DNA of 36,377 nucleotides, from contig DQSS01000257.1 in the NCBI GenBank assembly GCA_015663165.1, positions 1 to 36,377 of the forward strand. The letters are read 5' to 3'. The translations under genes and the position numbers were made by a program. Positions within the stretch are counted from its first letter, which is position 1. Each line of letters starts with the position of its first letter. The notes below the pieces were generated by a model that saw nothing but the letters and a program-made list of their open reading frames with translations, was not told the origin of the DNA and searched no databases. This DNA is from Arcobacter sp. (GTDB taxonomy: Bacteria; Campylobacterota; Campylobacteria; Campylobacterales; Arcobacteraceae). Shown here piece after piece: positions 29,554 through 36,377 of this stretch.

Positions 29554-30711
29554 ATGTTAAGAGACAACTATTCTCCAATGTATTTTTTATCAGCGCTAGG
29601 CGCTGGTGGTTTATCTGTATCATTCTTTATGTACCTAATGTTTTTAGTACCTCATAAAGGTGTGCCAATGACGACATTTGATTTTGCATTTCCTGCACTA
29701 CTTAAAGGTGATTGGCTTTCTTTTGTTATAGCTTTTTCTTTAGTATTTATACTTGCTTTTGCATTTTTGCATTTTAAACTTCTTATTTGGAATATCAAAC
29801 AATATAAAATGTTTAAATTAACAGACAAGTATAAAAAAATGCTAACTTCAAATGCTGAAGTTACTATTATGGCATTGCCTTTGACATTTGCTATGACTAT
29901 TAATGTTTGTTTTGTACTAGGTGCTTTACTTGTACCTGGTCTTTGGGATGTTGTTGAATACTTATTTCCATTTGCTTTAATCGGATTTGCTGTTGTTGGT
30001 TATTTTGCTTTAAAAATATTTATGGAGTATTTTACACGATTACTTACAACAGGTGATTTTGACTTTACAAACAATAATAACTTATCTCAAATGGTATCTA
30101 TTTTTGCATTTGCTATGATAGGTGTTGGTTTTGCAGCACCTGGTGCTATGAGTCAAAATATCGAGATGAATGCTATAGGTATATTCGGAGCAATATTCTT
30201 TATGTCTATATCTATATTATTAGTTGTATTAAAATTAGTACTTGGATTTAAAAATATGTTTGAACATGGAATTGCAATAGAAGCTAGTCCTTCTTTATGG
30301 ATTCTTATTCCTATATTAACACTTATTGGTATTACATTTATTAGAATCAACTTTGGACTTGACCATCATTTTGATCAAACTTTAGCTAAGTCATCATTAT
30401 TCACACTTACAAGTACATTCTTAGCATTGCAACTTATTTTTGGAATACTTGGTTATAAAGTTATGAAAACTATAGGCTATTTTGAAGAGTATATTGAAGG
30501 TGATAAAAAATCACCAGTTAGTTTTGCTCTTATTTGTCCGGGTGTTGCATTTATGGTATTTGGTATGTTTTTTGTAAACTTTGGATTAGTGGCAAATGGA
30601 ATTATTGAAGCAAACTCTATAGTTTATCTTTTATTTATGCTACCATTTATGTTTGTACAATATAGAACAGTTGTATATTTTGGAAAATTAAAAAGAAAAT
30701 TTGAATTATAG
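29554..30711 (+). CDS. Polytopic membrane protein, possibly TsoY/TDT-transporter-like
   Basis: ORF 385 aa with about 10 TM segments; MTINVCFVLGALLVPGLWDVVEYLFP is reminiscent of the TsoY family from memory; family assignment unverified. Confidence 0.6.
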   Translation: MLRDNYSPMYFLSALGAGGLSVSFFMYLMFLVPHKGVPMTTFDFAFPALLKGDWLSFVIAFSLVFILAFAFLHFKLLIWNIKQYKMFKLTDKYKKMLTSNAEVTIMALPLTFAMTINVCFVLGALLVPGLWDVVEYLFPFALIGFAVVGYFALKIFMEYFTRLLTTGDFDFTNNNNLSQMVSIFAFAMIGVGFAAPGAMSQNIEMNAIGIFGAIFFMSISILLVVLKLVLGFKNMFEHGIAIEASPSLWILIPILTLIGITFIRINFGLDHHFDQTLAKSSLFTLTSTFLALQLIFGILGYKVMKTIGYFEEYIEGDKKSPVSFALICPGVAFMVFGMFFVNFGLVANGIIEANSIVYLLFMLPFMFVQYRTVVYFGKLKRKFEL

Positions 30712-30726
30712 AAATATATATAAGAT

Positions 30727-31269
30727 TTAAGAATTAACACCTTTTATCTTATATGATACTCTATGTAACTCACTAAAGCCATGTATCTTTATAGCTTCAA
30801 TATGTGCTTTAGTCCCATAACCTTTATGTTTTTCAAAACTATATAAAGGATACTCTTTAGCTATATCTTTCATATATCTATCTCTAGTGACTTTCGCTAG
30901 TATTGAAGCTGCACTTACTTCCTGTACACTTTGATCTGCTTTTATCAAGCAATCTAAACCTTCAATACCAAATGTAGTATTTCCATCCATTAAATAACTA
31001 GTAGCCTTTATATTAGACATAATATTTTTAATACTATTTGAAATACATAAAGATAAACCAAGTTCATCAATTTGCTTATTTGTTGTTGTAACTATATGAT
31101 ATGAGCAATTTTCTTTAATGATATCAAATAAAGATTCTCTTTTTTTCTCACTTAATTTTTTACTATCGTTTAAACCATCTATTGGTTTTTTTATCACAAC
31201 TCCAGCAACTGTCATAGGACCAGCAAGTGGTCCTCTTCCAGCTTCATCTATTCCACATAGTATATTCAT
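30727..31269 (-). CDS. rnhB: Ribonuclease HII
   Basis: ORF 180 aa; CGIDEAGRGPLAGPMTVAGVV, DSKKLSEKKRE, SAASILAKVTRDRYM, HKGYGTKAHIEAI. Confidence 0.96.
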   Translation of the reverse strand: MNILCGIDEAGRGPLAGPMTVAGVVIKKPIDGLNDSKKLSEKKRESLFDIIKENCSYHIVTTTNKQIDELGLSLCISNSIKNIMSNIKATSYLMDGNTTFGIEGLDCLIKADQSVQEVSAASILAKVTRDRYMKDIAKEYPLYSFEKHKGYGTKAHIEAIKIHGFSELHRVSYKIKGVNS

Positions 31270-31282
31270 CTATTCTTTTCCT

Positions 31283-32350
31283 TTAGTTTGTAAATGCCCA
31301 CTCATAAAATGGAATGATATCACAAGCTATTTCATTTAGGTGCATTGTATCATAATTGCTAATTGTAACTATGGTGATATTTTCTATATACAATCCATCA
31401 ATAGATTTTAAAATCTTATTTGAAATATTAGAAAATAACATTTTATTAAAAAATGGCATTGATATAACAATAGTATTTTCATTTGGCAAATAAAAATCAA
31501 CACCATCCATATAATAGATATTATTAAACTTTGAGTACAGTTCTAAGAAAACCATATTTGTAAATATATTAGCAAATTTCTTTTCATATAAAACAACATC
31601 AATCAAAGCATGATTAAAACAAAATATTTTTTTAACAGCTTTTGGCTGATTATATTTTTGACATAAAAAAATAATAGAATTTTGTTCATACTCTTTTATC
31701 TTATTATAAAAAAAATCTTTTGATATTTTAATATCTTTTTTTAATATACCATACAACCAATAAGGGGATTTTATTTCAGCTGATGATTTTATAAGTAGTT
31801 TTAGTATTTCAAGAGAAGTGGCATTGTTTTCATATAGTTCTAAAAGTTCTTGATTTCTATGTTGTTTTTTAAATTCTTTATATTCTATAATTTCCGCAAT
31901 ATTACCATACTTTAAAAAACTATTAAAACTATTAGTTGTATTTTGATGTTTTGTATCAAATAATATATATTCTTCAAAATCTAAAGGTAATACTTCAAGT
32001 AGTTCAAAATTTTCTAGTTCAAAATTATTTTTTGTACTCAATATTATAGAATCAACTTTTGGTAAAATAATATGGTTGCTATAGTTTTCAATAACTAATA
32101 TCTTAATATCATTAGTATTTATAAATTCTTGAAGGTCTTCTTTTGAAAAATCTAAATATCTAAAATCATTCTCATCTATATATAGATAATTTTTATCTTC
32201 ATTTAATGATAAGTAATCATAAATCAAAAAAGTTTTGCCAGATGATTTAGCACCATATAAAAGTGTATTGTAGTTATTTATTTTAATCTTTCTTTCAAAA
32301 AAAGTAGGAAAATTTATTTTATTGTCATATATATTTTGTAATGTTTTCAT
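31283..32350 (-). CDS. P-loop ATPase, divergent AAA_14/DUF4143-like
   Basis: ORF about 355 aa; Walker A YGAKSSGKTFLIYDYL; Walker B-like DIKILVIENYS; C-terminal KKIFCFNHALIDVVLYEKKFANIFTNMVFLELYSKFNNIYYMDGVDFYLP resembles the DUF4143 layout. ATG at 32350 or TTG at 32356. Confidence 0.72.
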   Translation of the reverse strand: MKTLQNIYDNKINFPTFFERKIKINNYNTLLYGAKSSGKTFLIYDYLSLNEDKNYLYIDENDFRYLDFSKEDLQEFINTNDIKILVIENYSNHIILPKVDSIILSTKNNFELENFELLEVLPLDFEEYILFDTKHQNTTNSFNSFLKYGNIAEIIEYKEFKKQHRNQELLELYENNATSLEILKLLIKSSAEIKSPYWLYGILKKDIKISKDFFYNKIKEYEQNSIIFLCQKYNQPKAVKKIFCFNHALIDVVLYEKKFANIFTNMVFLELYSKFNNIYYMDGVDFYLPNENTIVISMPFFNKMLFSNISNKILKSIDGLYIENITIVTISNYDTMHLNEIACDIIPFYEWAFTN

Positions 32351-32421
32351 AAACAATTATATAGTATTCCTTTTTAAAAGGAAATAAAATAGCTAATTTA
32401 CCTAGAAATGAACCTATTTCA

Positions 32422-32450
32422 TTGACATCTTAGTATAAATTAGTTATAAT
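32422..32450 (+). promoter_or_regulatory. Sigma70 promoter of the S10 ribosomal protein operon
   Basis: TTGACA-(17 bp)-TATAAT, exact consensus, followed by CCGCG; about 66 bp upstream of the rpsJ start. Confidence 0.85.
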
Positions 32451-32516
32451 CCGCGTTCATACATATCTGTTAGGGTGTAATAAAACAAAACCTGACGAGT
32501 TCTTTAAAGGAAAAAA

Positions 32517-32831
32517 ATGGAAAAAATTAGATTAAAGCTTAAAGCTTACGATCATAGAGTTTTAGATAGATCAGTTGCTTCAATTATTGAAGCTATTAAG
32601 AGAACAGGAGCTGAATTAATTGGGCCAATACCAATGCCAACTAAATTCAGAAGATACACTGTTATCAAATCACCACACGTTAATAAATCGTCAAGAGAGC
32701 AATTCGAGATTAGAATTCACTCAAGAGTTATTGACATTATGTCTGCTACGCCAGATACAATTGATTCATTGATGAAACTTGACTTAGCACCAGAAGTGGA
32801 TGTTGAAGTTAGATCAATGGGAAAAGAATAG
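32517..32831 (+). CDS. rpsJ: 30S ribosomal protein S10
   Basis: ORF 104 aa; [48 protein letters not shown]. Confidence 0.99.
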   Translation: MEKIRLKLKAYDHRVLDRSVASIIEAIKRTGAELIGPIPMPTKFRRYTVIKSPHVNKSSREQFEIRIHSRVIDIMSATPDTIDSLMKLDLAPEVDVEVRSMGKE

Positions 32832-32841
32832 GAGGTAAGAA

Positions 32842-33414
32842 ATGGAATTTATTGTTGAAAAAATCGGAATGAGTAGAACTATTACTGTACCTGCTATTGC
32901 TGTAACACTTGTAAAAGTAGTAGAAACTAAAGTATGTGAAGTTACAGACGGAACAGCTATAGTGTCATATGCTAGTGGTAAAAAACTTAATAAGACTATC
33001 GAAGGTCAGCAAAAGAAATATAACTTAAGCAAAGAATTTAATAGATTTGCTACAGTTCAATCTTCTAACACTGAAGCAGGGGACTTAGATACATCGGCAC
33101 TTATTGAAGGTGTTGTTGTTAAATCTACGTTCTCTTCTAAAGGTAGAGGTTTTGCTGGAGCTGTAAAAAGATGGAACTTTGCAGGTGGTAGAGCATCTCA
33201 CGGACATAGAATGGGTAAAAGAACTGGTTCTATTGGTAACGCAGAGTGGCCAGGTAGAGTTCAACCAGGTAAGAAAATGCCAGGTCATTATGGTTGTGCA
33301 ACTACAACACATAAGAATGATATCGTTTCTTTTGATGCAGAAACTGGAATTTTAGTACTTAAGGGTTCTGTTGCTGGTTCAAACGGATCTTTCGGAAGAG
33401 TAAGGATAGCATAA
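32842..33414 (+). CDS. rplC: 50S ribosomal protein L3
   Basis: ORF 190 aa; [38 protein letters not shown]. Confidence 0.98.
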   Translation: MEFIVEKIGMSRTITVPAIAVTLVKVVETKVCEVTDGTAIVSYASGKKLNKTIEGQQKKYNLSKEFNRFATVQSSNTEAGDLDTSALIEGVVVKSTFSSKGRGFAGAVKRWNFAGGRASHGHRMGKRTGSIGNAEWPGRVQPGKKMPGHYGCATTTHKNDIVSFDAETGILVLKGSVAGSNGSFGRVRIA

Positions 33415-34016
33415 TGAGTAAATTAATCGTTTTAAATGATAAATTTGAAGCTAATGGAGAATTAGTTTTAGGTGAAAAATTTGAAGGTATAAACGCGCAT
33501 AACTTACATTTATATGTAAAATCGTACTTATCTTCTTTAAGAGCTAATACAGCTAGAGTTAAAAATAGATCACAAGTTAGAGGTGGTGGTAAGAAACCTA
33601 AGGCTCAAAAAGGATCTGGTGGGGCTAGATATGGATCAAAGAGATCTCCATTATTTGTTGGAGGGGGTCAAGTATTTGGACCAACTGACAGAAACTACAA
33701 CCAAAAAATTAACAAAAAGCAAAAAGTTCTTGCTCTTAACTTTGCAATAAATGCACAAGCTGAGAGAGGAGCTATATCTATAGTTGATTCTGTAAAAGTA
33801 GAATCTGGTAAAACTAAAGATGCAGCTGCAATCGTTAATACAATGAACAAAAGAGATTTACTAATTGTAGTAGAAAACTTTGATGAGCAAACATACTTAG
33901 CGTTCAGAAATATTAAAAACTGTTATGTGATCGAAAAATCAGAATTAAATGCATATTTAGTTGCAGCTTACCATTCAATTTTAATTGAAAAAGCTGTAAT
34001 AGATAGCTTAATATAA
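33414..34016 (+). CDS. rplD: 50S ribosomal protein L4
   Basis: ORF 200 aa; RQ-type [41 protein letters not shown]; overlaps the rplC stop (TAATG). Confidence 0.98.
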   Translation: MSKLIVLNDKFEANGELVLGEKFEGINAHNLHLYVKSYLSSLRANTARVKNRSQVRGGGKKPKAQKGSGGARYGSKRSPLFVGGGQVFGPTDRNYNQKINKKQKVLALNFAINAQAERGAISIVDSVKVESGKTKDAAAIVNTMNKRDLLIVVENFDEQTYLAFRNIKNCYVIEKSELNAYLVAAYHSILIEKAVIDSLI

Positions 34017-34030
34017 GTAAGGGTATAAAA

Positions 34031-34312
34031 ATGGCAGATATTACTGATATCAAATCAATAATTTATACAGAAAAAACAATTGAACTTCAAGAACATGGAG
34101 TAATCGTAGTACAAACAAGTCCAAGAATGACTAAAAATGGACTTAAAGAGGTTTTTAAAGAATACTTTGGTGTTACACCTAAAAAAGTAAATTCTTTAAG
34201 ACAAAATGGTAAAGTTAAAAGATTTAGAGGAAAGCTTGGTTCAAGACCAGATTTCAAAAAATTCTATGTTACATTACCTGAGGGCGCTGTAATAGCGAAC
34301 CTTTCAGCATAA
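34031..34312 (+). CDS. rplW: 50S ribosomal protein L23
   Basis: ORF 93 aa; [47 protein letters not shown]. Confidence 0.97.
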   Translation: MADITDIKSIIYTEKTIELQEHGVIVVQTSPRMTKNGLKEVFKEYFGVTPKKVNSLRQNGKVKRFRGKLGSRPDFKKFYVTLPEGAVIANLSA

Positions 34313-34322
34313 GGAAGTAAGA

Positions 34323-35150
34323 ATGGCAATTAAAAAATTTAGACCAATTACACCTGCTAGAAGATTTATGGCAGTTATGGATTCAGTAGATATTACTTCT
34401 AAAGCAACAGTTAGATCATTACTTGTAAAAGTAAAGGCTCATGCTGGTAGAAATAATAACGGTAGAATCACATCTAGACATAGACAAGCTGGTGCTCCAA
34501 AGCAATATAGAATTATTGACTTTAAAAGAAATAAATTAGACATTCCTGGAACAGTTAGTACAATTGAGTACGATCCTTACAGAAACTGTAGAATTTGTTT
34601 AATTACATATGCAGATGGTGAAAAAAGATATATCTTACAACCAAGTGGTTTAACTGTTGGTACAGTTGTAACTTCTTCAGTTGAAGGTCTTGACATCAAA
34701 TCTGGTAACGCAATGCACCTTATCAATATTCCTGTTGGAACAATGGTACATAATATTGAGATGCAACCAGGTCACGGTGGACAAATCGCAAGATCAGCTG
34801 GTGGATATGCTCAAGTTATGGGTAGAGAAGCTAAGTATGTTATCTTAAGATTACCAAGTGGTGAAATGAGAAAAATTCTTGGTGTTTGTATGGCAACTAT
34901 TGGTATTGTTGGAAATGAAGATTTCTCTAATACTGTAATTGGTAAAGCTGGTAGACAAAGACATATGGGTAAAAGACCTCAAACAAGAGGATCTGCAATG
35001 AACCCTATTGATCACCCGCATGGTGGTGGTGAAGGTAAGACTAACTCAGGAAGACATCCAGTTACTCCTTGGGGAATGCCAACTAAAGGTTACAAAACTA
35101 GAAAGAAAAAAGCTAGTGATAAATTAATCATTTCAAGAAAAAAGAAGTAA
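34323..35150 (+). CDS. rplB: 50S ribosomal protein L2
   Basis: ORF 275 aa; [52 protein letters not shown]. Confidence 0.99.
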   Translation: MAIKKFRPITPARRFMAVMDSVDITSKATVRSLLVKVKAHAGRNNNGRITSRHRQAGAPKQYRIIDFKRNKLDIPGTVSTIEYDPYRNCRICLITYADGEKRYILQPSGLTVGTVVTSSVEGLDIKSGNAMHLINIPVGTMVHNIEMQPGHGGQIARSAGGYAQVMGREAKYVILRLPSGEMRKILGVCMATIGIVGNEDFSNTVIGKAGRQRHMGKRPQTRGSAMNPIDHPHGGGEGKTNSGRHPVTPWGMPTKGYKTRKKKASDKLIISRKKK

Positions 35151-35159
35151 GGGTATAAC

Positions 35160-35438
35160 ATGGCAAGAAGTATAAAAAAAGGTCCATTTATTGATTCTCA
35201 CTTAGCTAAAAAAGTAGCTAAAGCAGTTGAGACTGGTGATAAGAAGCCAATCAAAACTTGGTCAAGAAGAAGTATGATTTTACCAGATATGATCGGTTTA
35301 ACATTTACAGTACATAATGGAAGAAATTTCATTCCTGTAAATATAACTGAAAATCATGTTGGTTATAAATTAGGTGAATTTGCACCAACTAGAACATTTA
35401 GGGGCCATAAAGGTTCTGTTCAAAGAAAGGTAGGTTAA
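35160..35438 (+). CDS. rpsS: 30S ribosomal protein S19
   Basis: ORF 92 aa; [44 protein letters not shown]. Confidence 0.99.
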   Translation: MARSIKKGPFIDSHLAKKVAKAVETGDKKPIKTWSRRSMILPDMIGLTFTVHNGRNFIPVNITENHVGYKLGEFAPTRTFRGHKGSVQRKVG

Positions 35439-35443
35439 TCTAT

Positions 35444-35773
35444 ATGAGTAAAGCTACATTAAAATTCGTAAGACTTTCTCCGATTAAAGCTAGACTTATA
35501 GCTAGAGAAGTTCAAGGTATGAATGCTGAAGTTGCAATTGCATCTTTAGAGTTTACACCAAACAAAGCAGCTGGAATTATTTCTAAAGTTGTTGCTTCTG
35601 CTGTTGCTAATGCAGGTTTAGAACCTGAAGAAGCAATTGTAACTAGTTGTAGAGTAGATAGAGGACCAGTTCTTAAGAGATTTACTCCAAGAGCTAGAGG
35701 AAGTGCATCACCTAAACATAAGCCTATGGCACACATTTATGTTGAAGTTGCAGCAATAGAAGGAGACAAGTAA
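35444..35773 (+). CDS. rplV: 50S ribosomal protein L22
   Basis: ORF 109 aa; [42 protein letters not shown]. Confidence 0.98.
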   Translation: MSKATLKFVRLSPIKARLIAREVQGMNAEVAIASLEFTPNKAAGIISKVVASAVANAGLEPEEAIVTSCRVDRGPVLKRFTPRARGSASPKHKPMAHIYVEVAAIEGDK

Positions 35774-36377
35774 TGGGTCAAAAAGTAAATCCAATTGGAC
35801 TAAGACTTGGTATTAACAGAAACTGGGAATCTAGATGGTTTCCAAGTTTTTCAAAAATGCCAGCAAATATCGCTGAAGACGACAAAATAAGAAAATTTGT
35901 TAAAAAAGAACTTTACTATGCTGGAATCGCTCAAACATTAATTGAGAGAACGGCTAAGAAAGCTAGAGTTACTATCGTTGCTGCTAGACCTGGTATTATT
36001 ATCGGGAAAAAAGGTGCTGATGTTGAGAAACTTAAAAACAATCTTACTAAACTTGTTGGAAAAGAAATCGCTGTTAATATTAAAGAAGAAAGAAAACCTT
36101 TCCTTTCTGCTCAATTAGCTGCTGAAAATGTTGGACAACAATTAGAAAGAAGAGTTGCATTTAGAAGAGCTATGAAAAGAGTTATGCAAAATGCAATCAA
36201 AGCTGGAGCTAAAGGAATTAAAGTTTCTGTTTCTGGTAGACTTGGTGGAGCTGAAATGGCTAGAACTGAGTGGTACTTAGAAGGTAGAGTTCCTTTACAT
36301 ACTTTAAGAGCTAGAATCGATTACGGTTTTGCTGAAGGTCATACAACTTATGGTTGTATTGGTATTAAAGTTTGGAT
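35773..36377 (+). CDS. rpsC: 30S ribosomal protein S3 (partial, runs off window end)
   Basis: Manual translation from ATG 35773 (TAATG overlap with rplV): [88 protein letters not shown]...; no stop before the window end. Confidence 0.97.
   Translation, partial: MGQKVNPIGLRLGINRNWESRWFPSFSKMPANIAEDDKIRKFVKKELYYAGIAQTLIERTAKKARVTIVAARPGIIIGKKGADVEKLKNNLTKLVGKEIAVNIKEERKPFLSAQLAAENVGQQLERRVAFRRAMKRVMQNAIKAGAKGIKVSVSGRLGGAEMARTEWYLEGRVPLHTLRARIDYGFAEGHTTYGCIGIKVW

Noticed and set aside
1-36377. Search for CRISPR arrays, prophage, transposases, toxin-antitoxin or defence islands
   Set aside because: No regularly spaced repeats, integrase/transposase motifs or defence-type domains seen by eye; nearly all sequence is accounted for by core genes.

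Overview
AT-rich chromosomal segment that looks like a Campylobacterota genome, probably Arcobacter/Aliarcobacter-like (inferred from gene content, codon bias and protein style, not from a database search). It is mostly core housekeeping DNA. Minus-strand blocks: sensorless histidine kinase (partial)-ispH-aroA-pheT-pheS; a long co-directional run moeA-queC-thioredoxin-like-queD-queE-agmatine deiminase/N-carbamoylputrescine amidase fusion-fabG-acpP-fabF-accA; a cytochrome bc1 operon (Rieske, cytochrome b, diheme cytochrome c); trxA; trxB-dapB-purF-radical SAM-CPA1 antiporter/GGDEF-like fusion; and a P-loop ATPase with rnhB. Plus-strand genes: HIT protein, a small membrane protein with rsmE, alaS, a YeiH-like exporter, a TsoY/TDT-like membrane protein, and the start of the S10 ribosomal operon (rpsJ to rpsC, cut by the window end). 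I see no CRISPR, prophage, transposon, rRNA, tRNA or recognisable defence system. The points most worth checking are: (1) the agmatine deiminase/N-carbamoylputrescine amidase fusion; (2) the antiporter fused to a degenerate GGDEF-like domain; (3) the histidine kinase with no room for a sensor domain next to ispH; (4) a divergent AAA_14/DUF4143-like ATPase next to rnhB and divergent from the S10 operon; (5) a QueE with an atypical cysteine motif; (6) a perfect-consensus sigma70 promoter with a GC-rich discriminator upstream of rpsJ; (7) several candidate RNA structures.
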